From Marinococcus sp. PL1-022 (lineage in GTDB: Bacteria > Bacillota > Bacilli > Bacillales > Marinococcaceae): a DNA stretch of 64,000 nucleotides. Position numbers and translations under genes: made by a program. A model generated the notes under the pieces. It was given only the letters and a program-made list of their open reading frames with translations. It was not told the DNA's origin and made no database searches. Location: NCBI RefSeq assembly GCF_033845285.1, contig NZ_JAWXCX010000001.1:1193495-1257494 (forward strand). Direction: 5' to 3'. Below, piece by piece: positions 36,764 through 45,687 of this stretch (the first letter of the stretch is position 1; every line of letters starts with the position of its first letter).

Positions 36764-37585
36764 TTATTTAATGCCGGAAACGTTAAAGCCTTCCACGATG
36801 TATTTCTGGAACACCACGAAAACAATAATGATCGGAAGCACCATAAAGGTGGACCCGGCCATCTGAAGCCCGTAGTTGGTCACGTTCTGATCCTGCAAAA
36901 GAGCAAGTCCGACCGACAGGGTATAGAGCGATTCATCGTTTGCGACAATCAGCGGCCAGAGGAAGCTGTTCCAGGAGCCGATGAAGGTCAAAATAACCTG
37001 TACTGCAAGAATCGGCTTGGCCAGCGGAATGATCAGCTTAAAAAAGATATAGAATTCACCCGCGCCGTCCAGCCGGGCGGCCTCGATCAAATCGTCAGGG
37101 ATGGTGACCATAAACTGCCGGATCAAAAATATGTTGAACGCGGCAATCAGTCCCGGGAGCACAATGCCGGCCATTGTGTTGGTCAGCCCGGCCTGATTTA
37201 AAATCAGGTAGGTCGGAATCATCGTTACCTGCCCGGGAATCATCATCGTGACGAGCACGACAGCAAACCACATTTCCTTGCGCTTGAATTCAAATTTCCC
37301 GAAGCCATAGCCGGCCATCGTGTTAAACAGCAGGCCGATCATGGAAAAGGCGACAATAATCAGTGTATTAATTAAGTACACATCAAAGTTCAGGTTCGTA
37401 AACAGCTCGATGTAGTTGGTGAAGGTCGGTTCGAGTGGAAAGAGCGTTGGCGGAATGCTCAGCACTTCGTTTTCATTTTTAAACGAGCTGAGCACCATCC
37501 AAAAAAACGGCAGTGCGACAAGGAAGCCGCCGACAACGAGCACCGTGTTGATCAGCGCTCTCTCCCATCTGTTATTTAGTTCCAT
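36764..37585 (-). CDS. Carbohydrate ABC transporter permease (MalG type)
   Basis: 273-aa inner-membrane permease with six predicted spans. The EAA loop that contacts the ATPase is EAARLDGAGEFYIFFKLIIPLAKP. It works with the partner permease at 37598 and the binding protein at 38550. No ATPase gene is present here, as usual for Bacillaceae importers that share an MsmX-type ATPase. AAGGAGGA precedes the ATG. Confidence 0.93.
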   Translation of the reverse strand: MELNNRWERALINTVLVVGGFLVALPFFWMVLSSFKNENEVLSIPPTLFPLEPTFTNYIELFTNLNFDVYLINTLIIVAFSMIGLLFNTMAGYGFGKFEFKRKEMWFAVVLVTMMIPGQVTMIPTYLILNQAGLTNTMAGIVLPGLIAAFNIFLIRQFMVTIPDDLIEAARLDGAGEFYIFFKLIIPLAKPILAVQVILTFIGSWNSFLWPLIVANDESLYTLSVGLALLQDQNVTNYGLQMAGSTFMVLPIIIVFVVFQKYIVEGFNVSGIK

Positions 37586-37597
37586 GCGGAGTCCTCC

Positions 37598-38479
37598 TTA
37601 TTGATCGGCTTTTCGGAATTTAAACTGGACCAGGGTAGCAACGATAATGATCGCAAACAGCACAAAGGAAGCCGAGGCGCCGTAGCCGAATTCGCTGGAC
37701 TGAAACCCTTCCTGGTAAATAAACAGCGCAATGGAATTTGTGCCGTTCAGCGGGCCGCCGTCGGTCATGACAAACGGCTCCTCGAAAAACTGCAGCCAGG
37801 CGATCAGCGTTGTCACAGTCACAAAGAAGGTGGCAAACCGCATCGAGGGAAGCGTAATGTTCCACAGCTTCTGCCAGCGGTTGGCGCCGTCTATGTCGGC
37901 AGCTTCATAATAGATTCGCGGGATGGACTGCAGGGCGGCTAAAAAGATCAGCATGCTGACCCCGTTGCTTTTCCAGACCGCCATAATAATTAAGGATATT
38001 TTCGCCACGAAGGGATGCTCGAGCCACGGAACCGCCTGCAGATCGACCATCGACAGCAGGTAATTGAACAGCCCGTACTGCTGGTTGTACAAAAAGCCCC
38101 ATACAACGGCGATTGCGACAATATTTGTAATCGAGGGCATATAATAAATCACCCGGAAGGTCGAAGACATCCGGTCGGTGACGAGCTTCAAGAACAATGC
38201 GATGACAAACGAACTGATAATCGCAAGCGGCACCCCGATCACGACGTACAGCAGCGTGTTCCACATGGACTGAAGAAACACCGGGTCCTGGAACAGGCGG
38301 ATAAAATTGCTGATACCGACAAAGCTGATCTGGGACCAGTTTGCAAGCCCGCCGATGTTCATATCAGTAAAGCTGATCACAAGGGCGATAATAATGGGCA
38401 GAAACGAAAACGCCACCAGAAGAAGGAGCGCCGGCCCGATAAATAAATAAGGGGTCATGGATGCTTTTACACGATTCAC
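37598..38479 (-). CDS. Carbohydrate ABC transporter permease (MalF type)
   Basis: 293-aa permease. The EAA loop is YEAADIDGANRWQKLWNITLPSMR. The start is GTG at 38479, 8 bases after GGAGAGG; the longer frame to 38527 includes the ribosome binding site and the upstream hairpin and is unlikely. It forms the heterodimer with the next permease. A hairpin separates it from the binding-protein gene. Confidence 0.92.
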   Translation of the reverse strand: MNRVKASMTPYLFIGPALLLLVAFSFLPIIIALVISFTDMNIGGLANWSQISFVGISNFIRLFQDPVFLQSMWNTLLYVVIGVPLAIISSFVIALFLKLVTDRMSSTFRVIYYMPSITNIVAIAVVWGFLYNQQYGLFNYLLSMVDLQAVPWLEHPFVAKISLIIMAVWKSNGVSMLIFLAALQSIPRIYYEAADIDGANRWQKLWNITLPSMRFATFFVTVTTLIAWLQFFEEPFVMTDGGPLNGTNSIALFIYQEGFQSSEFGYGASASFVLFAIIIVATLVQFKFRKADQ

Positions 38480-38510
38480 TACATTCACCTCTCCACATGC
38501 TGCAAAAATG

Positions 38511-38541
38511 AAATTAGGTGCAGACAAGGTGCACCTAATTT
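38511..38541 (-). terminator. Hairpin between binding-protein and permease genes
   Basis: AAATTAGGTGC pairs perfectly with GCACCTAATTT. On the minus strand it lies right after the binding-protein gene and is followed by an imperfect T run, so it is likely a partial terminator or 3' stabiliser that keeps binding-protein mRNA more abundant than that of the permeases. Confidence 0.7.
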
Positions 38542-38549
38542 GTTTTTAT

Positions 38550-39785
38550 CTATTCACCAAGAATTCGTGAAACCTCCTGCTGATACTCGTCGAGAGACTT
38601 GTCAATATCGGCGTCGTTGCGGTTGATCTGCTCAAGGGTGCTGAGAAGCTCCTGTCCCATCTGCTCATATTCCGGCACGAGCGGCAGCGGCTTGGTGTGC
38701 TCGAGCTGCTCGCCGAAGGTGCTGATTTTGTCATCGTCCTTTAGCACTGGATCTTCCCAGGCTTCCAGATTCGCCGGCAGTTCACTGTGGTCCTCATACC
38801 ATTTCACCTGGGTTTCCGGGGCGGACATCCAGTTAATGAAATCAAGCGCTTCTTCAGTTTTTTCACTATTGTTGAAAACGGTCCAGTGCGCACCGCCCAT
38901 CATGGAATCGTTGGTTTCTGCTTCCGGCATCAGGGTGACGTCCCAGTCGCCTTCAATTTCCGGGGCGCGCTCCTCAATTGTTTGTATATCCCACGGGCCG
39001 CTGATAAACATTGGCTTGGAGCCATCCGCAAATGCCTGGAAAAACTCCTTGCCTTCCCCTAATTGGGAATATCCTTCGCCATAAAACGTATGGTGAAGCT
39101 CGATAGCCTCCTGGAAGGCCGGATCGTCAAAGTTTTCAGCGCCTTTATCCAGGTCGTAATCCCATCCCTGCTCCCAGGCCATCACGAAGGGAAACTGGGG
39201 ATCATCAGCCAAAAGGTCGATAGCATACTGATCATCACCGCGGGCGGTAAGCTGCTCGGAGGCATCGACCATGTCATCCCATGTTTTTGGACCATCCGGA
39301 TAGCCTGCGTCCTCCAATATGTCGGTACGGTAAAAAAGAGCTCGTGTATCCACGTACCAGGGGACGCCGATGGTCTGATCCTCGTATTTGGTCGTTTCCA
39401 CGGCTGTATCATAGAAATTATCACTGCTGAGGTTGTCGTATTCATCTGTGTAGTCGGAAAGGTCTTGAAACGTCCCTGCATCGGCGAATTCTGCCACCCA
39501 GGTGGTGCCGACCTGCAGAACATCCGGGCCGTCCCCGGAGGCAACGGCAGTGACAATTTTGTCATGGGCATTTTCCCACGGAATAGCCTGGACCTCTACT
39601 GTCGTTCCGGACTCATCCTCGTATTCCTGGACAAATTCATCGAGGCCGTCGGTCATGGTCCAGACAGTAATGGTATCATCGCTGCTTTCGTTTCCCCCGG
39701 AGCCTCCACCGGAGGAGCAGGCAGCCAATACGAAGGACGAAGCAGCCAGCACAGAAACAGTTTTAAACACTTGATGTTTTTTCAC
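38550..39785 (-). CDS. Sugar ABC transporter substrate-binding lipoprotein
   Basis: 411-aa extracytoplasmic binding protein, MalE-like. The N-terminal signal ends with the lipobox LAAC (C23), so it is lipid-anchored. Typical segments are DGPDVLQVGTTWVAEF, IGVPWYVDTRALFYRTDIL and MFISGPWDI. The mature protein is strongly acidic. The start is GTG at 39785 with AAGGGAG upstream. It is the first gene of the minus-strand operon and carries the operators in its promoter region. Confidence 0.94.
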   Translation of the reverse strand: MKKHQVFKTVSVLAASSFVLAACSSGGGSGGNESSDDTITVWTMTDGLDEFVQEYEDESGTTVEVQAIPWENAHDKIVTAVASGDGPDVLQVGTTWVAEFADAGTFQDLSDYTDEYDNLSSDNFYDTAVETTKYEDQTIGVPWYVDTRALFYRTDILEDAGYPDGPKTWDDMVDASEQLTARGDDQYAIDLLADDPQFPFVMAWEQGWDYDLDKGAENFDDPAFQEAIELHHTFYGEGYSQLGEGKEFFQAFADGSKPMFISGPWDIQTIEERAPEIEGDWDVTLMPEAETNDSMMGGAHWTVFNNSEKTEEALDFINWMSAPETQVKWYEDHSELPANLEAWEDPVLKDDDKISTFGEQLEHTKPLPLVPEYEQMGQELLSTLEQINRNDADIDKSLDEYQQEVSRILGE

Positions 39786-39811
39786 TCTAAAAACTCCCTT
39801 ATGATTTTTAG

Positions 39812-39824
39812 TGAAACGTTTCTA
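39812..39824. promoter_or_regulatory. LacI-type operator, site 1
   Basis: TGAAACGTTTCTA, containing the perfect palindrome GAAACGTTTC. The same 13 bases occur again at 39932. It is close to the start of the binding-protein gene and fits the half-site pattern of LacI-family regulators. Confidence 0.7.
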
Positions 39825-39931
39825 TAAAAAACAAATAAAAATTGAAGCGGTGAAAAGCTGATTAATAAGTAATTTAACGATTATACTCGTGAAATACATA
39901 AAGCTAAATAAAGAAATAATCGATAATCTAT

Positions 39932-39944
39932 TGAAACGTTTCTA
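39932..39944. promoter_or_regulatory. LacI-type operator, site 2
   Basis: Second identical TGAAACGTTTCTA, 120 bases from site 1 and flanked on both sides by ATCGAT (39919-39924 and 39948-39953). The two sites could allow looped repression of both divergent units. Confidence 0.7.
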
Positions 39945-39965
39945 TAAATCGATTATAGTATCAAC

Positions 39966-39979
39966 TGAAAGCGATTTCA
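39966..39979. promoter_or_regulatory. cre-like site upstream of the GH3 gene
   Basis: TGAAAGCGATTTCA fits the CcpA cre pattern (TGWNANCGNTNWCA) and differs from the two GAAACGTTTC sites. It could give glucose repression of the GH3 gene; binding by the local LacI protein is an alternative. Confidence 0.65.
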
Positions 39980-40034
39980 ATATATTTTTTCAAAAATTGT
40001 ATATTGAGAATTTATCACCTACAGGAGGATACTT

Positions 40035-42206
40035 ATGCAAACACAGGATGTGCGTACATTAATAGAACAAATGTCTATCGAAGAAAAGGCAGCCCAGCTT
40101 CAGCAGCTGGCTACCCCGTTTTTCAAAGGAGCCTCCGACCGGGGCGCCGTTACAGGACCTCTTATAGGAATGGATGTTTCAGACGATGCTATTGCAAATA
40201 CCGGCTCGGTGCTCGGCGCCTGTGGAGCGGCCGAAACCAACCGTATTCAGCAGAAGCATCTTGAAGAGAACCGCCTGGGCATTCCGCTGCTGTTTATGGC
40301 AGATATTGTGCACGGCTATCAGACCATTTTTCCGGTGCCGCTTGCGATGGGGTGCACGTGGGATCTGGAGCTTGCTGGGCAAAGCGCTGCGGTAGCCGCT
40401 AAAGAGGCTTCTGTTTCAGGTGTTCACGTTACATTTGCGCCGATGGTCGATCTGGTGAGGGACCCAAGGTGGGGCAGGGTGATGGAATCCACGGGAGAGG
40501 ATACTTATTTAAACGGAGTCTTCGCTGCTGCCCAGGTGAAAGGCTTTCAGGGAGATTCGGGAGGGACGGAAGTGGGCAAGCTCATCTCCTGCGTGAAGCA
40601 TTTTGCGGCATACGGTGCACCGGAGGGAGGACGGGATTACAATACGGTGGATGTGTCCGAATTAACTCTGCGGGAGCAGTATCTGCCGGCGTACCGGGCC
40701 GCGCTGGATGCAGGGAGTGAAATGATGATGACGGCATTTAATACCGTCTTTGGGGTTCCGGCAACTGGCAACGCATGGCTGATGCGCGATCTTCTGCGCA
40801 AGGAATGGGGGTTCCAGGGCCCGGTCATCTCCGACTGGGGCGCCGTTAAAGAACTGATTCCGCACGGAGTGGCTGAGGACAGCGCAGAAGCTGCGGAGAA
40901 ATCATTGAAGGCTGGAGTGGATATCGAAATGATGACCACCACCTATATCGAATCCATACCCGAGCTTGTGCGCAACGGAATTCTGGAGGAAGAGGTAATC
41001 GATGAAGCTGTGGAGCGCATTTTACGGCTGAAGCAGAAGCTCAACCTGTTTGAACGCCCGTACCGTCATGCCGATGAAGCGTTGGAGCAGGAGGTTATCC
41101 GGTCTCAGGAGCATCTGGAGGCCGCCAGGAAGACAGCCGCGGATTCATGCGTGCTGCTGAAAAATGAAAACGAAGTGCTGCCGCTGCAAAAAGAGCAGAC
41201 GGTCGCCGTTATCGGGCCGTTTGCTGATCACACCGATATTTTAGGGCAGTGGTCGTGGCGGGGCAAACCGGAGGAAACGGTCACACTCGTCCAGGGGCTG
41301 AAAACAACCGCCGGGGCGGGCAATATTCTGTCTGCCGAGGGCAGCCGCGTGGAAGAGACCGATGAAACGCTGCTTAAAGAAGCGCTGCAGGCGGCGGAAA
41401 AAGCCGACGTCATTATAGCGGCGCTTGGAGAGCCTTCAGAGTGGAGCGGGGAAGCCGGGTCCCGGACGGATATTACCATTCCCCGGGCGCAGCGGGAGCT
41501 GCTGGCCCGTTTACGAAAAACTAATAAACCACTCGTATCGGTGCTGTTTAACGGAAGGCCGCTCGATCTGCAGGAGATTACAGAGCATACCGATGCCCTG
41601 GTGGAAGCATGGTTCCCGGGATCTGAAGGCGGATCGGCGCTGGCGGATCTTCTGCTTGGCAGTGTTAATCCATCAGCGAAGCTTACGATGTCGTTTCCAC
41701 AGTCAGTCGGGCAGGTACCAGTGTACTACAATCATTTTAATACCGGCCGTCCGAAAAGTGAGGGAAGGGACGGGGACCGCTATCTGTCGAAATATCTGGA
41801 CAGCCCGAATGAGCCGCTGTTCCCCTTTGGCTACGGGATGAGCTATACAACGTTCCAGTACAGCGGCTTTCACCTGGACAAAACAGAAATAACCCGAAAG
41901 GATACGTTAAACGCGAAGGTAACCATTACCAACACCGGCACAAGAGACGGCAAAGAGGTGGTGCAGCTGTATGTCAGGGATCATGCCGGTGAAGCTGTAC
42001 GACCACTGAAGGAGCTGAAGGGATTCCAAAAAATACATTTAGCGGCCGGCGAATCTAGAGAAGTGGCATTCAGCATTAAGGAAGAGGATCTGCGGTACTG
42101 GCATCCGGATATGACGTATCGAAGCGACAGAGGCACATTCTCAGTTATGGCCGGTCCGAACAGCCGGGATTTAGAGACAGGTGTTTTTAAACTCTCTGAT
42201 AACTAA
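40035..42206 (+). CDS. Glycoside hydrolase family 3 (beta-glucosidase/beta-xylosidase)
   Basis: 723-aa GH3 enzyme with N-terminal TIM barrel, alpha/beta sandwich and C-terminal fibronectin-III-like domain. Motifs: FAPMVDLVRDPRWGRVMESTGED, CVKHFAAYG, and the nucleophile aspartate in VISDWGAVKEL; the C-terminal part has FPFGYGMSYTTF. No signal peptide, so it acts in the cytoplasm on oligosaccharides brought in by the divergent ABC importer. ATG at 40035 follows ACAGGAGGATACTT. Beta-glucosidase versus beta-xylosidase specificity is not decided by these motifs. Confidence 0.95.
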   Translation: MQTQDVRTLIEQMSIEEKAAQLQQLATPFFKGASDRGAVTGPLIGMDVSDDAIANTGSVLGACGAAETNRIQQKHLEENRLGIPLLFMADIVHGYQTIFPVPLAMGCTWDLELAGQSAAVAAKEASVSGVHVTFAPMVDLVRDPRWGRVMESTGEDTYLNGVFAAAQVKGFQGDSGGTEVGKLISCVKHFAAYGAPEGGRDYNTVDVSELTLREQYLPAYRAALDAGSEMMMTAFNTVFGVPATGNAWLMRDLLRKEWGFQGPVISDWGAVKELIPHGVAEDSAEAAEKSLKAGVDIEMMTTTYIESIPELVRNGILEEEVIDEAVERILRLKQKLNLFERPYRHADEALEQEVIRSQEHLEAARKTAADSCVLLKNENEVLPLQKEQTVAVIGPFADHTDILGQWSWRGKPEETVTLVQGLKTTAGAGNILSAEGSRVEETDETLLKEALQAAEKADVIIAALGEPSEWSGEAGSRTDITIPRAQRELLARLRKTNKPLVSVLFNGRPLDLQEITEHTDALVEAWFPGSEGGSALADLLLGSVNPSAKLTMSFPQSVGQVPVYYNHFNTGRPKSEGRDGDRYLSKYLDSPNEPLFPFGYGMSYTTFQYSGFHLDKTEITRKDTLNAKVTITNTGTRDGKEVVQLYVRDHAGEAVRPLKELKGFQKIHLAAGESREVAFSIKEEDLRYWHPDMTYRSDRGTFSVMAGPNSRDLETGVFKLSDN

Positions 42207-42224
42207 AAAAGGATATCGTATTTG

Positions 42225-42267
42225 AAAAGCTCCCGCTTAAGCAAAGCACTTAAGCGGGAGCTTTTTT
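42225..42267 (+). terminator. Intrinsic terminator after the GH3 gene
   Basis: AAAAGCTCCCGCTTAA pairs perfectly with TTAAGCGGGAGCTTTT and is followed by further T residues; strong terminator. Confidence 0.95.
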
Positions 42268-42364
42268 AGGTCTTTTCAGCAGGAAGCGTTCGTATTTTAC
42301 GGTGGGCGACAGAAGAGAAGTATGGTGAATTCAGCAGTCACCGGCTGCGGCTGGAGGAATTAAC

Positions 42365-42589
42365 TTATTCATAAAGAAAATAAGTCCTGGCCCCAAGCGT
42401 CAGGGTGCTTTGACTACCGGGAATATAAAAACGATTGTGAAGGTAAGAATGTGATGCGCGCTGCCAGTGCCACACGGATACAATAGTGCCGGCTGTGGTT
42501 TTCTGGGCTAAACAATGAATAGTGGTCCCTTCTGTTTCTGCAAAAGTCTGAATGCTCCGGGACTGTCTATTAATATAAACGACCTTCAT
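42365..42589 (-). CDS. Small hypothetical protein (74 aa)
   Basis: Unrecognised 74-aa protein. Support for a real gene is a good ribosome binding site (AAAGGAG, then seven bases, ATG at 42589) and a plausible composition beginning MKVVYINRQSRSIQTFAETEG. No membrane segment or signal. It lies alone on the minus strand downstream of another small minus-strand gene. It could still be a chance frame. Confidence 0.5.
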   Translation of the reverse strand: MKVVYINRQSRSIQTFAETEGTTIHCLAQKTTAGTIVSVWHWQRASHSYLHNRFYIPGSQSTLTLGARTYFLYE

Positions 42590-42735
42590 AGCAATACTCC
42601 TTTTTGCACAAAAGCTCGTGCAAATAAGTTTTGAAAGTTAATTGGAGAAATGCAGGGTACGTTTTTTAACTGGTATGAAAGGAAGGAATTGGAGAAGTTT
42701 CATTGATTTTGACTAACCAACCGTCTGGCTGCCCG

Positions 42736-43149
42736 TTACTTCGATACGGTGGTCGACACACGGGCCCGTTCGCAAATCTGATGATATTTTCGGAACAAAT
42801 AATAGGTCCAGTTCGCCACAGACATCGCTGTCTGATAGTCTCCGGGAATAGAAGTAATGGAAGCCGCCCTGTAGAAATATCGTTTGATTTGTTTGCCGGC
42901 ATGAAGAGTGGGAGCATCGAGGGCGATATGGGCAGCATGATTCAGGGTGGAAGGGAGAGGGTCGTCGGTAAAAAGCGTGTATTCCTTCCACTCATTGGGG
43001 TGAAAATAATACATATAAAAAGGAAGAACTACAGCCAATTCCCAGCTTTGATGGGCAAGTCTGGTAAACGCTTCCGGGTCTTGCGGAATGCGCCCGCCGG
43101 CTGCTTGAAACATCTCTTCAAAAACAACATGCTTCATTTCGTCATTCAT
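42736..43149 (-). CDS. Hypothetical protein (137 aa)
   Basis: Unrecognised soluble protein, mostly helical by appearance, rich in aromatic residues and histidine (WELAVVLPFYMYYFHPNEW, NHAAHIAL, WTYYLFRKYHQICERAR). AAAGGAGACTAATA precedes its ATG at 43149, better than the ribosome binding site of the overlapping plus-strand frame at 42703-43155, so the minus strand is the likelier coding strand. No signal peptide. Function unknown. Confidence 0.65.
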   Translation of the reverse strand: MNDEMKHVVFEEMFQAAGGRIPQDPEAFTRLAHQSWELAVVLPFYMYYFHPNEWKEYTLFTDDPLPSTLNHAAHIALDAPTLHAGKQIKRYFYRAASITSIPGDYQTAMSVANWTYYLFRKYHQICERARVSTTVSK

Positions 43150-43683
43150 TATTAGTCTCCTTTGCTCGTCCGAGTATTAGCATTAAGGGGAAATCTCCAT
43201 TTTGGCTAAACGTCGATACAGGCAGAAGCACAAGAAAAAATTATTTTTTGTGTGTGAATCATGATAATGGGAGCGGGTCTTATATCCCTTATATCTCCAA
43301 TTATACGTATAAAGTAAGTTATTACATGAATACAAAGTCTCTGTATAAAAATTCACGACTAATTATGCACAGCAAAGAAATATTAAAATTTTACTCCTTT
43401 AAAGTATTCAGGTGAATAAAGGGGAACCAAGAAGGATGAAGGAAAAAGATGGTAGTTAAAAAATTAGGCTGGCTAAAGGTGATTTAATTTCGTGTAATAA
43501 TCCTTCGCTTACATAAAACAGTATTCTATTTTCTAAATATGCAGCCTGGTTATTTACGTATTTCCAGGGTAATAAAATACGGGTCTCTGAAAAACCAAAC
43601 ACAGCACCACTACCACTATATGGGTTATTTTAGGTATACTGAACAAAAAGAGGGGGCGGAAACCTTCGAAAGGAGAACGTGAA
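43150..43683. other. 534-bp non-coding region upstream of the LytTR regulator
   Basis: AT-rich and without a supported gene. A TATACT -10-like hexamer lies at 43634-43639 with no good -35 element, which would fit an activator-dependent promoter for the regulator/ABC operon. The rest shows nothing I can name. Confidence 0.5.
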
Positions 43684-44712
43684 TTGGCTACACTATCACT
43701 TCATCAATGGGAAAAACAAAACGAAGGGATCACGCTGTTTCCCGCTTTTACAATGGAGGTGACTGAGCCCTCGGTGCTTGCGGTCTATACACATACCCAT
43801 ATCCGGGAGGTGCTGCTTCAGGCATTTCTTGGCAGATCAGTGCTTTCAGACGGAGCGACGATCGTAAACGGCGATCCGCTGAAAAAGCGCCGGTCGTTTA
43901 CCCGGGAGGTCGGGGTGTGCCGGCTGGAGGACGGATTGTACGAGCGTATCCGGGTCCGGGACCAGGTGCGTTTGTTTCAGCAGCTGTATGCCTCCTCCTG
44001 GTCGGTCACTGAACTGCTTTCGGCAGTGAAGATGCAGGAGCGGGCACACCTGGCGGTAAAGCAGCTGACGTATTCGGAAAAGCAGCGGTTAAAGCTAGTG
44101 CGCCTGTGCGCCCAGCTTGCACCGCTCTGTGTGTTCGAAGAGCCGGACCAGAACGTGGACCTGGAAACGAGGCGCATTATCGCCCGTCTGTTTCAACGCC
44201 TGCAGGAGGAAGGCTGCACGGTGCTTGTGCTGACGGGAAATATGGAAAGTGCGGTTCTTTTGGCAGAGAATGTGTACCGCCTGGAATCCTCCGGGCTGCA
44301 TTTGGTGCCGACGCAGACGGAAAACGAGGAGGAGGAAGAACCTGCTGTCGTGGAGGAAAAAGAGCCGGGGCTGCCGTTTGATAAAATTCCAAGCCGCGTG
44401 AATGAGAAATTAATTTTGTTTCATCCCACCGAGATCGAATTTATTGAAAGCGTGCAGGGCGAGGTGCATCTGCACGTCCAGGGAGAAACCTTCCCGGCGG
44501 TGTTCACGCTCACCGAGCTGGAGGAGCGGCTGCAGCCGTTCGGCTTTTTTCGCTGCCACCGGTCGTATATCGTAAATCTGCAGAATGTGCGTGAAATTAT
44601 GACCTGGACCCGCAACAGCTATACGCTTGTGTTAAATGATGCTTCCCAGGCGGAAATTCCGCTGTCCAAAACGAAAATGGCCGCACTGAAGGCGATGATC
44701 GGCATCAAATAA
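43684..44712 (+). CDS. LytTR DNA-binding regulator fused to a degenerate ABC ATPase-like domain
   Basis: 342 aa. Residues 1-210 resemble an ABC ATPase that has lost Walker A: a signature-like LTYSEKQRLKLVR (128-140) and a Walker B-like LCVFEEPDQNVD (148-159) remain, followed by a TVLVLTGNM switch segment. Residues ~235-340 are a LytTR DNA-binding domain (EIEFIESVQGEVHLHVQG, FFRCHRSYIVNLQNV). It sits just upstream of an ABC ATPase and an ABC-2 permease and probably controls them, perhaps by pairing its ATPase-like part with the real ATPase (inference). The start is TTG at 43684 behind AAAGGAGAACGTGAA. Confidence 0.85.
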   Translation: MATLSLHQWEKQNEGITLFPAFTMEVTEPSVLAVYTHTHIREVLLQAFLGRSVLSDGATIVNGDPLKKRRSFTREVGVCRLEDGLYERIRVRDQVRLFQQLYASSWSVTELLSAVKMQERAHLAVKQLTYSEKQRLKLVRLCAQLAPLCVFEEPDQNVDLETRRIIARLFQRLQEEGCTVLVLTGNMESAVLLAENVYRLESSGLHLVPTQTENEEEEEPAVVEEKEPGLPFDKIPSRVNEKLILFHPTEIEFIESVQGEVHLHVQGETFPAVFTLTELEERLQPFGFFRCHRSYIVNLQNVREIMTWTRNSYTLVLNDASQAEIPLSKTKMAALKAMIGIK

Positions 44713-44836
44713 GTGTTCCATTGAGGGCGAAATACGCATCATTGGGGAGCGGATATGCTCCGTTGACCCGGAATATAATGCGCCTAACCGCGTTTCTTCG
44801 TATGCTGAGAGCAATCACATAGGAGGAGGCACAACA

Positions 44837-45685
44837 ATGGAACCGACTCTTCATCTTCAAGGAGTATCCAAGATGTACGGCAATCAGGTAGCCGTCGCCG
44901 ACCTGGATATCGACGTGCAGCCGGGCGAAATTTTCGGCTTTTTAGGCCCGAGCGGCTCCGGAAAAACAACCACTATTAAAATGATCACCAATCAGCTCGA
45001 GGCAACCGACGGCGAGGTGCGCGTCTTCGGACGGTCTCTGCCGGTGCGGGCGACGAGCGAATTTTACCGGCGGTTTGGGGTGCTGACGGATAACAGCGGC
45101 CTGTACCAGCGGCTGAGCATCGAGGAAAATCTCGCGCTTTATGCCAAGCTGTATGACGTGCCCAGGCAGCGCATCCAGGACGTGCTGGAGCTTGTGAACC
45201 TGCAGGACGCACGCCGCAGGTCTGTGGCCAAGCTGTCCAAGGGCATGAGGCAGCGGACGGTTCTCGCCCGGACGCTGCTCCATGAACCGGAGCTTCTCGT
45301 GCTCGACGAACCGACGTCGGCGCTTGATCCGGGCAACGTGCAGCATATTCACCAGGGGCTGCGGGCATTAAACGAACACGGAACAACGATTTTTCTTTCG
45401 ACCCACGACATGCAGGAGGCGGAAACGCTCTGCGACCGGGTGGCCTTTATCTATGACGGGCGTCTGCAGCAGGTAGATACCCCGAAAAACCTGCGGCGCC
45501 GGTATTCGGAGGGCATGATCCAGGTAGAGCTGACGAATGGGGATGTGCATACGCTTGCGAACACCCCGGCGTATGCCAAACAGCTGTACGAATATATGGC
45601 TGACGAACGGGTGGCCGCGATCCATTCCCAGGAACCGACCCTGGGTGACATTTTCGTCCGTTTAACGGGAAGGGAGCTGGTGTAA
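44837..45685 (+). CDS. ABC transporter ATP-binding protein
   Basis: 282-aa ATPase. Walker A GPSGSGKTT, signature LSKGMRQRTVLAR, Walker B LLVLDEPTSALDP, switch histidine in FLSTHDMQEAE. The C-terminal extension of ~70 residues is typical of ATPases paired with ABC-2 permeases. AGGAGGAGG precedes ATG 44837. It works with the permease that starts 2 bases after its stop. The likely role is export of a lipid, peptide or drug; the substrate is not known. Confidence 0.95.
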   Translation: MEPTLHLQGVSKMYGNQVAVADLDIDVQPGEIFGFLGPSGSGKTTTIKMITNQLEATDGEVRVFGRSLPVRATSEFYRRFGVLTDNSGLYQRLSIEENLALYAKLYDVPRQRIQDVLELVNLQDARRRSVAKLSKGMRQRTVLARTLLHEPELLVLDEPTSALDPGNVQHIHQGLRALNEHGTTIFLSTHDMQEAETLCDRVAFIYDGRLQQVDTPKNLRRRYSEGMIQVELTNGDVHTLANTPAYAKQLYEYMADERVAAIHSQEPTLGDIFVRLTGRELV

Positions 45686-45687
45686 CG

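Noticed and set aside
42703-43155. Plus-strand 150-codon frame opposite the 137-aa protein
   Set aside because: The minus-strand frame has the better ribosome binding site and a more protein-like composition; both cannot be real.
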